Positions 42,699 through 52,992 of a stretch of DNA of 64,000 nucleotides are shown piece after piece. Positions within the stretch are counted from its first letter, which is position 1. Each line of letters opens with the position of its first letter. The position numbers and the translations under genes were made by a program. Below the pieces are notes generated by a model, which saw only the letters and a program-made list of their open reading frames with translations, was not told the origin of the DNA and made no database searches. The stretch spans positions 1 to 64,000 of the forward strand of contig NZ_LN831026.1 of NCBI RefSeq assembly GCF_001457455.1. Direction: 5' to 3'. This DNA is from Corynebacterium diphtheriae. Its GTDB lineage: Bacteria > Actinomycetota > Actinomycetes > Mycobacteriales > Mycobacteriaceae.

Positions 42699-42882
42699 TG
42701 GCACCGAGTCGAAAAAAATAAGCGCATAGCAGGGGGTCTGCGCTAGAGTAGCTGAAACATACGAAATATCCGCTGATACTGTCAGGATCATTTACGTAAT
42801 CGTTGGAATCTGTGGACTGTCTATGATTGCTGTCTACTTAATACAGATGGTTCATCTACCCAAAGTAATAAACAACAGCTAA
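42699..42882 (+). pseudogene. PspC-domain protein remnant
   Basis: Two frames together give EKNKRIAGGLR and RVAETYEISADTVRIIYVIV, then GLSMIAVYLIQMVHLPKV. This is the pattern of a PspC stress-response membrane domain (KRIAGG, then AEYFGI-type helix, then a membrane span ending in LP). A frameshift near 42750 and the lack of a proper start indicate decay. Confidence 0.5.
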
Positions 42883-43144
42883 AGATGCGTCAAACTATTT
42901 TCCCAACTTAGCGTTTGCACTTACTACGCTGCCCGTCTCCAAACAACCCATGCTCAACACTGTGTTGACGCGTGGGGTTCACCATGTCCTCCAAGGTGAA
43001 AACATCCTCAAAGAACGGACTTTTACTCGCCGTCGCCGTGCTTGAGGTCAATGGCGATTATGCATAGGGCTTGTTTGTTCCGCTGTGATGTTATGGACAA
43101 TCTACGCGCGGAAGACAAGAGGTGTGTTTACGTAGTGCATAAGA
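42883..43144. other. Non-coding stretch before crgA terminator
   Basis: Contains only a short open frame ending in Arg-rich codons (about 42960-43045) with no recognisable family. No RNA or repeat seen. Confidence 0.3.
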
Positions 43145-43190
43145 AAAACGACTGACGATGTCTCTAACTAAGGGTGATGTCAGTCGTTTT
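43145..43190. terminator. Terminator downstream of crgA
   Basis: AAAACGACTGAC (43145-43156) pairs with GTCAGTCGTTTT (43179-43190). The A and T ends make it usable from both sides; crgA (minus) ends at 43212. Confidence 0.85.
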
Positions 43191-43211
43191 GTTATTGAGA
43201 CTAAGAAGCGC

Positions 43212-43481
43212 CTAACGCCATCCCATGGTCATAAGCAGGCCGATGATGAAGAGTCCGAAGCCGATGCCATAGTTCCATGGTCCGAGTTCGGTCATGAAGG
43301 AGATGTCTTGGCCTGCTAGGTAGTTAACGATCAGCCAGAGTAGTCCGGCGAGGATGAGGCCGAACATGATGATTTTGTACCACAGCGGGGTGCCCGTGGA
43401 GTTGATTTTCACTGGGGTGCGGTTTGCGGTGGAACCAGCGGTGTAAGCGGTGGAGCTGTGGTTGATCTTTGACTTTGGCAT
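43212..43481 (-). CDS. crgA: Cell division protein CrgA
   Basis: An 89-residue protein with a Ser/Thr-rich cytoplasmic N-terminus, two membrane helices (about 35-55 and 70-87) and the family end [16 protein letters not shown]. It bridges FtsZ and wall-synthesis proteins at the septum of actinobacteria. It lies beside the pknB block as in M. tuberculosis. Confidence 0.92.
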   Translation of the reverse strand: MPKSKINHSSTAYTAGSTANRTPVKINSTGTPLWYKIIMFGLILAGLLWLIVNYLAGQDISFMTELGPWNYGIGFGLFIIGLLMTMGWR

Positions 43482-43597
43482 CGTGGGGTGTCCTTGTTGG
43501 TTTGTAAGTTTCTAAGAGTTTATCAATCTATCAGGTTAGCGCCAGCCGCCGCACGAGCAGCACTGGTGCCACTGGCAGCACCAGCAGCGGTTAACTG

Positions 43598-45607
43598 CTA
43601 GTGCTGTGCTGGTGGCACGAGTGCCGCAAGGTTGAATTCGTAGAGGCGAATTTCAATGGGTGCATCTTTGCGTAGTGCTGTGCCTGGGGTTGGTAGTTGT
43701 GAGGCGATCAGGTTCTGGTCAGTCACAGCTACCGTGGGCACCTTCGCTGCTTGGATGAGCCGGGAGGCGTTGCCGTTCCAGCCTGCGTCGTGCAGGATGC
43801 GCACTGCGTCGCCAATTGTTTGGCGGGTGATCTCTGGGACGGTGAACATTGCCCCGTTGGAGATCTGCACGGTGACGCTAGAACCCTTGGGTACTTCGGC
43901 GCCTTCGTCTGGTACGGCGACCACGGTTCCGGCTGGTTCGACGGAATCAACGCGGACGACTTCGGGTTTGAAACCTAGGGAGGTCAGGTTGCCTTCGGCT
44001 TGGTCCCATTTCATGCCGGTGATCACGGGAACGCGGACTGTTTCTACACCGGTGGAGACAGTAATGGATACCTTGGACCCACGGGATACTTGGGATCCGG
44101 CTGCGGGGGAGACTTCGATGATTTCGCCCTTGGGCACGGTGTCGGAGGAGTCTTCACGCACGGTGGGGTCGAGAAGCAGACCTGCGGCTTCGAGGATCTT
44201 AACCGCGTCGGCGGTGTTCTTACCGCTGAGGTCGGGAACCTCAGTGATCTCTTTACCGGAGGAGATAGTAAGGCGCACAGTGGAGTTGCGTTGCACGTTG
44301 GAACCATCGGTGGGGTTGGTGCGAATAACCTTACCGCGAGGAATATCAGGGTTGGGTTCTTCGATCACATTGACCTGTAACCCTAGCTTTTCCAGCTGGC
44401 TCACAGCATCTTGCTGCGTGGAGTTTTGCAGCTTAGGGATGGTCACGGTGGATCGCTGAGAAAACGGTCCGCCACCAAAATAGTCAATGGCAAAGCCGGC
44501 ACCCACAGCCAAAACGAGTACCGCCAAAATAGCGGCGAGAATCCGCAGACCACGGTTGGATGATCGTGGTGCAGCATGCGCACCACCGGAACCGGCCACC
44601 GCAGCCGAACCAGCTACGGCACCGGCAGGAACCACACCAGCACCAGCCTCGGCATGGTCCAACTCAGTCACCTGGGTTACTGGAACCACGGTGGTAGACG
44701 CTGGGTCTTGGGTAGCAAAGCTGGTCGGGGTGACATAGTGGCGTGCCGCGTCAGTGACCGCATTGCGCTCAAGGCGTTCAAGATCCGCACACATTTCTTG
44801 TGCGGTCTGGTAACGATCACCAGGGTGCTTAGACATAGCAGTAAGCACAACAGCATCGACGTTTATCGCCGCGGTAGGAGAGAGATCAGCGATGTATTCG
44901 CTGGGCTTTACAGGGTCTTCTTGTACGTGTTGGTACGCAACAGCGAAGGGGGTTTCACCCTCGAAAGGTGGTTTACCAGTGAGGGTTTCATAAAGCACAC
45001 AGCCTAGGGCGTAGACATCGGAGCGGGCGTCGGCAAGCTTTCCGCGTGCCTGCTCTGGTGAGAGGTACTGGGCGGTGCCGATCACTGCGGAGGTCTGCGT
45101 CATGGCGCTGGTGGCGTCGTCAAGCGCGCGTGCGATACCAAAGTCCATGATTTTGACCGCGCCGGTGTTGGTGATCATCACGTTAGCGGGTTTGATGTCG
45201 CGGTGGATAATGCCAGCATCGTGGCTGACCTGCAGCGCATGGCACACAGGGATCAAAGTATGTGCCGCCTGGCTAGGTGTTAGCGGACCATCCTCACGAA
45301 CAATGTCACGCAGGGTACGGCCGTTGACCAGCTCCATCACAATGTAAGGAGTGTTCAACCCAGCCCGTGGAGTTTCACCGGTGTCGTACACTGCGACGAT
45401 CGCAGGGTGGTTGAGCTTGCCGGAGTTTTGGGCCTCCCTGCGGAAGCGCTCGCGGAAGTTCACATCCCGTGCCAAGTCGGCACGCAGCATTTTTACCGCG
45501 ACCTTGCGGCCGAGAAGAACATCGGTGGCCTCATACACCTCAGACATGCCACCAGTACCGATGACGTCGCCAAGGCGATAGCGGTCGGCGAGAACGATAT
45601 CGGTCAC
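43598..45607 (-). CDS. pknB: Serine/threonine protein kinase PknB
   Basis: A 669-residue receptor-type kinase that senses muropeptides and controls growth and division. The kinase domain (1-270) has the Lys in VAVKMLRADL, HRDIKPANVMI and MDFGIARAL. A membrane helix lies at about 355-377. Four extracellular PASTA repeats follow (starting near TIPKLQ, EVPDLSG, RVPVITG and TVPEITR). The start overlaps pknA by 4 bases. Last gene of the operon. Confidence 0.96.
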   Translation of the reverse strand: MTDIVLADRYRLGDVIGTGGMSEVYEATDVLLGRKVAVKMLRADLARDVNFRERFRREAQNSGKLNHPAIVAVYDTGETPRAGLNTPYIVMELVNGRTLRDIVREDGPLTPSQAAHTLIPVCHALQVSHDAGIIHRDIKPANVMITNTGAVKIMDFGIARALDDATSAMTQTSAVIGTAQYLSPEQARGKLADARSDVYALGCVLYETLTGKPPFEGETPFAVAYQHVQEDPVKPSEYIADLSPTAAINVDAVVLTAMSKHPGDRYQTAQEMCADLERLERNAVTDAARHYVTPTSFATQDPASTTVVPVTQVTELDHAEAGAGVVPAGAVAGSAAVAGSGGAHAAPRSSNRGLRILAAILAVLVLAVGAGFAIDYFGGGPFSQRSTVTIPKLQNSTQQDAVSQLEKLGLQVNVIEEPNPDIPRGKVIRTNPTDGSNVQRNSTVRLTISSGKEITEVPDLSGKNTADAVKILEAAGLLLDPTVREDSSDTVPKGEIIEVSPAAGSQVSRGSKVSITVSTGVETVRVPVITGMKWDQAEGNLTSLGFKPEVVRVDSVEPAGTVVAVPDEGAEVPKGSSVTVQISNGAMFTVPEITRQTIGDAVRILHDAGWNGNASRLIQAAKVPTVAVTDQNLIASQLPTPGTALRKDAPIEIRLYEFNLAALVPPAQH

Positions 45608-47130
45608 TGGGCACCTCCTTGGTTGAGCTTGTTCAGATTCTCGATCAAAGAATCGAGAGTATCGGGAGCAGGTGATTCGGCAGGCTGATCAGCATCCTGC
45701 GTAGGCGCCTGTGGTGCATGTGGCGCTTGAGAGCTGGGGCGACCATTATGCGACGGGCGCACCGAAGGCAACTGGTGATCCGACGATGGGTGCGACTCGT
45801 CAGGCGTACGCTTCGTTTCACTCAGAGTTGGCTCCGGGCTCGACGTAGGCAACGGCTCTGGGACCACAGTAGTGATCTGCGGTGTGGGAGTCTCCGTCAC
45901 GGTAGCCGTCACAGGTGGCGGCGGAACCGAGGACTCCGAGCTTTGCGGCGTCTTATCAAAAAGATCATCAAACATGCCCTGACTTGCAGCCCACGCAGCA
46001 GTACCCAACAACAATGCGGCCAACGCGCCGACCACAATGCCGGCACCCCAACCACTAGATTGCTTCTCCGGCTCCTGGCGTGGCGTGCCAGCAGGAATCA
46101 CCGTCGATGCCGGATACGCAGCAGCAGCGGGAGCAGCAGTGGGAGCGGCAAGTACCTGGCCGGTAGCCGGAATAACCGTCGTCGGTTGCGCAGTAGCACC
46201 CAACGCATAGGTGGATTCCGTGGGAGCCGGCTGCGGCGCAATATGCTGCAATGGTGCCGACTTTGGCTGTGGCGGGCGCTGCCCCATACGGGTAGCAGAA
46301 ACCGCCAATGCCAGCTCGTTGCCATCGGCATAACGGTGTGCCGGATCCTTGCGCAGCGCAATGCCGATCAGCTCACGCGCCGGGGCGGACACACTAGTGG
46401 GCATAGCCGGTGGGGCTTGGTTGATGTGGGCGATAGCCACGGAAACCGAGGAGTCGCCGGTGAAGGGGCGCTGACCCACCAGCATCTCGTATCCCACAAC
46501 GCCGAGGGAGTAGACGTCGGTAGCTGCGGTAACATCGCGGCCCTGTGCCTGCTCTGGGGAGACATACTGGGCGGTGCCCACCACCATGCCCGTTCGCGTC
46601 AGTGGTACTGCTGCGGCTGCTTTGGCGATACCGAAGTCAGTAATTTTTACCTGGCCGTTTTGTGTGATCAAAAGGTTGCCAGGTTTGATGTCGCGGTGGA
46701 CCATGCCCATGCGATGGATGATGGATAGCCCGTGGGCTGCCTGCTCGAGAACGTCGAGAGCAAGGTCTTCTTCGAGGCGACCTTTGCGTGCCAGCATGTC
46801 GGCGAGGGATTCGCCGCGGACGTATTCCATCACGATGAAGCACAGGGTGCGGCCCATGTCGTCGGTGACTTCGCGGTAGTCGTAAGTGCGCACCACGTTG
46901 TCGGAGTCGATGTGCTCGCTGGCGAGTGCCTCGTTGCGGAAGCGTGAGAGGAATTCTTCGTTGTCGGAGAATTCTGGGCGCAACACCTTGATGGCCACTT
47001 CGCGCTGGTTGCGGAGGTCGTCGGCAAGCCAAACCGTGGACATTCCACCGTTACCCACCACCCATTGCAGTGCGTAGTCGGAACCGACGAGCGCCTGCAG
47101 TGCCGGATCAGGTGACTGTGATTGTGTCAT
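45604..47130 (-). CDS. pknA: Serine/threonine protein kinase PknA
   Basis: A 508-residue kinase acting with PknB on division and wall enzymes. Catalytic motifs are VAIKVLRPEF, HRDIKPGNLLI and ITDFGIAKA, with an activation loop TRTGMVVGTAQYVSPEQ. A Pro/Ala-rich juxtamembrane region precedes a membrane helix at about 360-383 and a Pro/Ser/Thr-rich outer tail without PASTA repeats. It starts 12 bases after pbpA. Confidence 0.95.
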   Translation of the reverse strand: MTQSQSPDPALQALVGSDYALQWVVGNGGMSTVWLADDLRNQREVAIKVLRPEFSDNEEFLSRFRNEALASEHIDSDNVVRTYDYREVTDDMGRTLCFIVMEYVRGESLADMLARKGRLEEDLALDVLEQAAHGLSIIHRMGMVHRDIKPGNLLITQNGQVKITDFGIAKAAAAVPLTRTGMVVGTAQYVSPEQAQGRDVTAATDVYSLGVVGYEMLVGQRPFTGDSSVSVAIAHINQAPPAMPTSVSAPARELIGIALRKDPAHRYADGNELALAVSATRMGQRPPQPKSAPLQHIAPQPAPTESTYALGATAQPTTVIPATGQVLAAPTAAPAAAAYPASTVIPAGTPRQEPEKQSSGWGAGIVVGALAALLLGTAAWAASQGMFDDLFDKTPQSSESSVPPPPVTATVTETPTPQITTVVPEPLPTSSPEPTLSETKRTPDESHPSSDHQLPSVRPSHNGRPSSQAPHAPQAPTQDADQPAESPAPDTLDSLIENLNKLNQGGAQ

Positions 47131-47142
47131 GATGTCTCCCCT

Positions 47143-48603
47143 CTATCCTCGTGCTGCTAGGGCTGCTTGTGCTGCTGCGATGACGGCGCGGCCAATGGGT
47201 GCGGCCACGGAACCACCGGTGGCTGCTTGGCCGGCATCGCCACCGTTTTTCACCACCACGGCCACGGCAACGTCGGCATTGGCGGAAGGACCGAACGCGA
47301 TGTACCAGGCGTGCGGGTTGGAATTACGGGAATCCTCACCGTGCTCGGCGGTACCGGTCTTGGAGGCAATGTCGGCACCGGTGTAGCCAGCCGTGTGACG
47401 TTCCGATAGTCGCATTAGGTCCGTCAACGTGGCGGCTACCTCGGGGGTGACGGCTTCATTGATCTGGTGCGGCTTAGTCTCCTTAATCACCTTGAGGTCT
47501 TGACCGACGATCCGGCTCACAAGGTGTGGCTCCATGCGCTTGCCACCATTGGCCACGGTGGCGGCCACGACAGCGTTGTGGAGCACAGACATGGCAACGT
47601 CGCGCTGGCCGATCGACGACTGCCCGCGTGCCGACGGATCCGACACGTCACCGATGGTGCCAGGGGCCATGTCGACGCCAAGATCGTAGCGATCATTCAC
47701 GCCGAAAGCATGGGCGGCCTCATCGAACTTTTCTTGGCCAACATCAATACCCATCTGCACGAATGCGGTGTTGCACGAGTACTGGAATGCGGTAGCCAAG
47801 GTGACATTTTGGGAACCGGCACAGGTTTGTCCCGCATAGTTTTCCAAGGTGGTGATGCCGTCGGGAAGCGTAATGCGGTCTTGTCCCGTGAGCATCGAGC
47901 CCGGACCGTAACCAGCGTTAAGGCCAGCCGCTGTGGTAATCACCTTGAAGGTAGAACCTGGTGGCAGCGTCTCTTGGGTGGCGTGGTTGAGCAGCGGGTT
48001 GCCGGGGTTGGCGTTCAACGCAGCCCATGTTTGCTCAGCGGTATCGGGGTTAACGATCGCCGAGGGGTCGTAGCTAGGGGTTGATGCCATAGCAAGGATT
48101 TCGCCTGTCGACGGCTTGATCGCCACAACTGCGCCCTCATAGCCAGCATTGGCCATCTGGTTGTATGCCACCTCTTGCACCTGTGGCAGCAATGTGAGCT
48201 CAACGTTGACTCCGCTGTGTTTGCGGCCCAAAAGCTCATCTGTCCAGCGGCGCACCGAAACGGAAGAATCCGTGCCGCTGAGCACACCGTTGAGGTTGGA
48301 CTCCATGCCCGAAGCCCCATAAATGTCAGAAAGGTAGCCTTCGATCGGACCGTAGATCGCAGGGTTGGTCACGTAACGACGCTGGTAGAAACCCTCCTCA
48401 TCCTGGTAGGACTCGGCTAGTACCTGCCCGCCAGTGGAGATCTGGCCGCGGGCCTGCGACTTCAACTCAATAAAGCCGCGTCGATTAAGCGCATTATGCG
48501 CGTATTTTTCCTGACTAAAACCCTGAATGATCGTCAAGTTGACCAACAAAATCAGGATCAGCAGCAGCGCGAACACGCTGGTGAATCGGATAGATCGGTT
48601 CAT
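47143..48603 (-). CDS. pbpA: Penicillin-binding protein PbpA (class B transpeptidase)
   Basis: A 486-residue transpeptidase that cross-links peptidoglycan. It has an N-terminal membrane anchor, then a dimerisation domain and the penicillin-binding domain: Ser in PPGSTFKVI (SxxK), SCN in QYSCNTAF and KTG in ASKTGTAEH. It forms a synthase pair with the RodA protein whose gene overlaps it by 4 bases upstream. Confidence 0.95.
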   Translation of the reverse strand: MNRSIRFTSVFALLLILILLVNLTIIQGFSQEKYAHNALNRRGFIELKSQARGQISTGGQVLAESYQDEEGFYQRRYVTNPAIYGPIEGYLSDIYGASGMESNLNGVLSGTDSSVSVRRWTDELLGRKHSGVNVELTLLPQVQEVAYNQMANAGYEGAVVAIKPSTGEILAMASTPSYDPSAIVNPDTAEQTWAALNANPGNPLLNHATQETLPPGSTFKVITTAAGLNAGYGPGSMLTGQDRITLPDGITTLENYAGQTCAGSQNVTLATAFQYSCNTAFVQMGIDVGQEKFDEAAHAFGVNDRYDLGVDMAPGTIGDVSDPSARGQSSIGQRDVAMSVLHNAVVAATVANGGKRMEPHLVSRIVGQDLKVIKETKPHQINEAVTPEVAATLTDLMRLSERHTAGYTGADIASKTGTAEHGEDSRNSNPHAWYIAFGPSANADVAVAVVVKNGGDAGQAATGGSVAAPIGRAVIAAAQAALAARG

Positions 48604-49949
48604 CGGTGGGCCTCCTGACCTCGTGCCGCCTGCTCGTCCATAGACACCACGTCGTTGGCGGCAGCTTGTGTGGAGTGGGAGATCCTAAGGATCAGTCCGA
48701 GAAGAATGTAGTTAGCCATCAAACTAGACCCGCCTTGAGACATAAACGGCGTGGTCAGACCCGTCATCGGCATGAGGGCGGTAATTCCAGCGGTGACCAC
48801 AAAGACCTGGATGGCCAAGGTCAGCGAGAGGCCAGCAGCCATGAGCTTGCCGTAGGAATCACGTGCCCGCAGCGCAGTGCGCAGACCGCGGGTGATAAAG
48901 ATGGCAAAGAGAACCAGCACGGCAGCAAGTCCAATAAAGCCGAGTTCCTCGCCAACGGCGGCGAGGATGAAATCGGACTCAGCAACTGGGATCAGCTCTG
49001 GGTGGCCTAAACCAAGCCCAGCGCCGGCCACTCCACCAGAAGACAGCCCGAAGAGTGACTGCGAGAGCTGGTAGCCCGTGCCGTTGAAGTTATCCAGTGG
49101 GTTAATAAAGTTGGTTACGCGCGACTGGATCTTGCTGGAGATCTGGTACAGCGCGGTACCACCAACGGCCACAAGTGCTGCACCAATGATCAGCCACGAT
49201 ACGCGGTTGGTGGCTAGGTACAGCATACCGAGCACGGTGCTAAACAGCAGCAGTGCGGGGCCGAAGTCGTTCTCGCCGGCCATGACCAAAATGGCGAAGG
49301 CCCACACACCGAGGATGGGGCCTAGGTCGCGGAGGCGCGGGAACTCGAGCCCGAGGAATCGGTAGCCGGCCACGTTAAATAGGGCGCGTTTGTTGACCAA
49401 AAGCTGCGCGAAGAAAATCAGCAGCAAGATCTTGGAAAACTCACCTGGCTGTACGGAGAACGGTCCGATGGAGATCCAAATGTTGGCGTCGGCATTCATC
49501 TTGGTAGGCCACACCATGGGCAGTGCGAGCAAGATCAGACCAAGCAAGCCCAGCACATAGGAGTAGCGCGACAACATCCGGTGGTCGCGAATAAACACCA
49601 AGACGGCGATCATGAGGAGGATACCCACAAGGGTCCAGATCACCTGGCGGCTAGCAAGGGCGGTGTCACGTGCGAGGTCGATGCGGTACACCATGACCAG
49701 CCCTAGCCCGTTGAGCACGCTGGCTACCGGCAGCATGACTTGGTCGGCATGCGGGGCGGTAAAACATAGCGCGAGGTGGGCGATGGTGAACACGCCGATG
49801 AAGCCGCCGATCACCCAGAGTGTTTCGGAGGTGACCGACAGCCCTTGGGCCATGTTGAGGTTAATTAGGGTGACTGCGATGAGCAGGGTTGCCATCACGA
49901 GTAGCCCGAATTCCACGGGGCGTGCGGTAATGCGTCGTAGGAAGGTCAT
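48600..49949 (-). CDS. rodA: RodA/FtsW SEDS glycosyltransferase
   Basis: A 449-residue, ten-helix SEDS polymerase that extends glycan strands from lipid II. Signature stretches are IWISIGPFSVQPGEFSKI and a C-terminal GLTTPFMSQGGSSLMANY. It partners PbpA; gene order and overlaps support one operon. The start directly abuts the pstP stop. Confidence 0.95.
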   Translation of the reverse strand: MTFLRRITARPVEFGLLVMATLLIAVTLINLNMAQGLSVTSETLWVIGGFIGVFTIAHLALCFTAPHADQVMLPVASVLNGLGLVMVYRIDLARDTALASRQVIWTLVGILLMIAVLVFIRDHRMLSRYSYVLGLLGLILLALPMVWPTKMNADANIWISIGPFSVQPGEFSKILLLIFFAQLLVNKRALFNVAGYRFLGLEFPRLRDLGPILGVWAFAILVMAGENDFGPALLLFSTVLGMLYLATNRVSWLIIGAALVAVGGTALYQISSKIQSRVTNFINPLDNFNGTGYQLSQSLFGLSSGGVAGAGLGLGHPELIPVAESDFILAAVGEELGFIGLAAVLVLFAIFITRGLRTALRARDSYGKLMAAGLSLTLAIQVFVVTAGITALMPMTGLTTPFMSQGGSSLMANYILLGLILRISHSTQAAANDVVSMDEQAARGQEAHR

Positions 49950-51407
49950 TTATTTGACCTCCCTGCAGGTTTCGCCAGGTGTGGAGAGATCATCGGGGGA
50001 GCCGGTACTGCTTGGCGACGCCGCCTTTGTAGTCGTAGCGGCTGCACTCGACGGCGCCGCTGGCTTCTTTTTATCCTTATCCTTTGGCTGCGCAGCCTGA
50101 CGAGTAATACATGCTGGCAGGGTTTGTTCTGCCAAGCGCTGCAGCTGCTGCTGCACTTCGTCGTAGCTGCCGTCGGGAAGCGTGGACACCTGTCCGCGTG
50201 CCGACTCCTTCAGATCGCTCAACCGGAACCGATGGCAAGATTTTTCTGCGTCGGCAGAATCCACAAACGTGAGATCCCCCTCGGGGCTCAAACAAGCGAA
50301 CTGGTACGTGCTGTGCAAGGATTTGCCCAGCAAGGAGACGTCGATACCGTTTTCGATGACCAACGTGCCCTGCGCAGAATCCGAATCCGCGGTGGTGACA
50401 TAGTAGTTGTTCTTCACCATCGAAGAACCCCACCAACCAGCACTGATCAGCACAGCCAATACCACCAGCGCACTAATCACGCCCACCATGCGATGTCGTG
50501 GGCTCGGCGTAGCCTCCTTGACAGGCTCCGGATCCGGAAGGATCACCTGGGGCTGACGCTGTGCAATCGCCATCGCCGCCCGTCCCGCCGCCGTATCTGG
50601 GCGGGGATCCTCCGGCATACCCGAATTAAGAGCACCCACCGTCAGCGGTGTAACCGGCAACGATGCGGCAGCAGCGGACTTATCCGAGCCATCTGCCTCT
50701 ACAACATCTGCCACCACAACCGTGACGTTATCGGGGCCACCCGAACGAAGTGCCAAATCAACCAACCGGCGAGCAGCCTCTTGGGGCGTGCCCTGCTGCA
50801 GAGTCGTCTCAATCGTCGAATGCGTGACCGGATCAGACAATCCATCCGAGCACAACAAGAAACGATCGCCAGGGCGAATATCAATCATCTTCAACGTGGG
50901 CTCAACTGGGCGACCAGTATAAGCCTTCAAAATCATTGAGCGCTGCGGGTGCGTGGACACATCCTCAGGGGCCAGCTGCCCCTTATCCACGAGGGACTGC
51001 ACATAGGTGTCATCCACCGTGATCTGTTCCAACGCGCCATCGCGGAGACGATAACCACGGGAATCACCCACATGGCACATCGCCAAATCGGCACCGTTAA
51101 ACATCAGCGCCGTTAGCGTGGTGCCCATGCCGTCGGTTTCCGGAACATCGCGGACACCTTGAGCGATGGCACGGTTGGCGTCGTCAGCTACCGATGCCAA
51201 CAACGCCAACATGTCGTTGTCGTCGACGTCGGCGTCGAGACGCATCAAATGATTAATCATCAACTGCGAAGCAACCTCGCCAGCCGCATGACCACCCATG
51301 CCGTCGGCAAGCGCAATGAGGTGAGGACCCGCATACGCCGAGTCCTCATTATTGCCTCGCACCAGCCCCCGATCGGAAGCCGCTGCATAATTCAACCTCA
51401 GCATCAA
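49950..51407 (-). CDS. pstP: PP2C-type Ser/Thr phosphatase PstP
   Basis: A 485-residue phosphatase that reverses PknA/PknB phosphorylation. PP2C metal motifs are RGNNEDSAYAG, LADGMGGHAAGEVAS and SDGLSD, and GGPDNVTVVV closes the domain (about 232). A membrane helix lies at about 307-327, and the outer part ends in a Lys/Pro/Ala/Ser/Thr-rich tail. It overlaps fhaB by 4 bases. Confidence 0.95.
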   Translation of the reverse strand: MMLRLNYAAASDRGLVRGNNEDSAYAGPHLIALADGMGGHAAGEVASQLMINHLMRLDADVDDNDMLALLASVADDANRAIAQGVRDVPETDGMGTTLTALMFNGADLAMCHVGDSRGYRLRDGALEQITVDDTYVQSLVDKGQLAPEDVSTHPQRSMILKAYTGRPVEPTLKMIDIRPGDRFLLCSDGLSDPVTHSTIETTLQQGTPQEAARRLVDLALRSGGPDNVTVVVADVVEADGSDKSAAAASLPVTPLTVGALNSGMPEDPRPDTAAGRAAMAIAQRQPQVILPDPEPVKEATPSPRHRMVGVISALVVLAVLISAGWWGSSMVKNNYYVTTADSDSAQGTLVIENGIDVSLLGKSLHSTYQFACLSPEGDLTFVDSADAEKSCHRFRLSDLKESARGQVSTLPDGSYDEVQQQLQRLAEQTLPACITRQAAQPKDKDKKKPAAPSSAAATTTKAASPSSTGSPDDLSTPGETCREVK

Positions 51408-51892
51408 GCAACCAACCTCACCGTTGTACGACCAATCTTAATGTCACTACCAGCAGAAACCTTCTCCGGCTGATCAATGCGATAACCGCCCACATACGTG
51501 CCATTGCGAGAATCCAAATCCTCCGCAAACCACTCGCTACCACGCTTAATCAAACGAGCGTGACGAGCCGACGCATAATCATCGCCCACCACAAAATCGC
51601 AATCCTTCGAACGGCCCAACGTAATCTCCGTCAAAGAATCCAACTGCATAGACGAACCCGTCAACGGGCCCTCAACCACAACAATCTGCTGAGGTGCGCC
51701 ACCACGACGAGACACCTTCTTCAACGGACTCGACGCCGACGACACCCCAAGTCCCGTCACAGCCTGCGGCGCGACCGTCGTTTGAGCAGCCGACTTAGCA
51801 TCCTTGCGCTGAATATAAAGAGCAAGAAGAATCAAGAGCCACAACAAAACCAACAAGGCAATGCGCAGCAAAAAAACAATGACGGATTCCAC
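51404..51892 (-). CDS. fhaB: FHA-domain membrane protein FhaB (FipA)
   Basis: A 162-residue protein starting with GTG. It has one N-terminal membrane helix (about 5-27) and a C-terminal FHA domain (LGRSKDCDFVVGDDYASARH, DSRNGTYVGG) that binds phosphothreonine. In mycobacteria it links PknB signalling to septal proteins. It lies 13 bases after fhaA. Confidence 0.93.
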   Translation of the reverse strand: MESVIVFLLRIALLVLLWLLILLALYIQRKDAKSAAQTTVAPQAVTGLGVSSASSPLKKVSRRGGAPQQIVVVEGPLTGSSMQLDSLTEITLGRSKDCDFVVGDDYASARHARLIKRGSEWFAEDLDSRNGTYVGGYRIDQPEKVSAGSDIKIGRTTVRLVA

Positions 51893-51905
51893 GAGGTGGG
51901 GCTCC

Positions 51906-52772
51906 TTAATTCGGCTCTACGATACGAACTTCAATATGAGAATGACCAACAGTAATCACGTCGCCATCCTCCAACAACCAGTTCTCCACAGGAGTGTCAT
52001 TCACCGTCGTGCCATTCGTTGACTTCAAATCAGTCAAAATGGCATCGCGGCCATTCCACGTAATCTCCGCATGCTGACGCGACACACCCGTATCCGGCAG
52101 CCGGAAATGGGCCTCATTAGAACGCCCGATAATATTCGAGCCCTCTTCCACCAGATACGTCCGCGACGAACCATCCTGCAACAACAAGCTCACCGTCGGA
52201 GTTGCCTTCGGCTCCGGAACCGGAACCTCCGTATAAATAGCATCCGGCGCCTGCGCCGTCATGTACTCCGTCCGAGGATCAGCATCATAAGAATTCATGC
52301 CGGACTCGCTTTCATAGTTGCTTTCATCATTGGTAGGCGCTGCAGTCACCACATCATCTTCAACCCCAATAAAGTGGCTGTACTCCTGCGGGGCAGGATC
52401 AAAAGCTGACGACGCATGCAGCTGGCCAGTGCGAAGACCCGAATCCGCGGCGATCGTGACCACCACCGGACCCTCAGTAGACCAGCCCTGATTACGCGTA
52501 TAACGCGACAAACGATCCGCAAAATCATCAGCCAACGACGGATACCGCTGGGCCAAATTCTGCGCATCCTTTCGGCTCACACGCACACGGAACACATTCG
52601 GAGACTCCACACCGCCCTCATAAGCGCGCACGATATTATCCTGCACCTCTTGCTTAAGCAGTTCCTCAATCTCCGCCGGAACGAGCTTGCCACCGAAAAC
52701 GAAAGCGAAACTATTATCCAAGCCACGCTGCATAGCACTATCGAGCTTGGCTACCTTGCCCATGATCGACAA
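51906..52772 (-). CDS. fhaA: FhaA, DUF3662 and FHA domain protein
   Basis: A cytoplasmic adaptor of about 288 residues. The N-terminal DUF3662 domain (FGGKLVPAEIEELLKQ, VFRVRVSRKDA) is joined by a linker to an FHA domain (IIGRSNEAHFRLPDTGVSRQ, KSTNGTTVND). In mycobacteria it binds the pseudokinase MviN. I chose the TTG at 52772 because AAGGAGG is 9 bases upstream; the ATG at 52763 is the alternative. First gene of the fhaA-pknB operon. Confidence 0.92.
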   Translation of the reverse strand: MSIMGKVAKLDSAMQRGLDNSFAFVFGGKLVPAEIEELLKQEVQDNIVRAYEGGVESPNVFRVRVSRKDAQNLAQRYPSLADDFADRLSRYTRNQGWSTEGPVVVTIAADSGLRTGQLHASSAFDPAPQEYSHFIGVEDDVVTAAPTNDESNYESESGMNSYDADPRTEYMTAQAPDAIYTEVPVPEPKATPTVSLLLQDGSSRTYLVEEGSNIIGRSNEAHFRLPDTGVSRQHAEITWNGRDAILTDLKSTNGTTVNDTPVENWLLEDGDVITVGHSHIEVRIVEPN

Positions 52773-52992
52773 AGAACTTCGCCTCCTTAAACTTTCTCGG
52801 TTAAACATAGTGACAACACGATGGCACTAAGTATAGGTGTCCAACGGCCATGTCCCTAGCTGTGCGCATTGACGCACCGGCATGAAGTAGGGTCCTGGCC
52901 CATGTAGAAACAGTGCTTGACGTTGACATTTGCACGGAAAACTTAATGGTGTGATATAGTAGCGCAGTCGCAAAAAATTTGCTTCACCACCT

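Noticed and set aside
43530..43640. Possible RNA element after pknB
   Set aside because: The region is rich in GCAGCAC/GTGCTG words that can pair, but no single stable stem or T run stands out and part of it codes for the PknB C-terminus.
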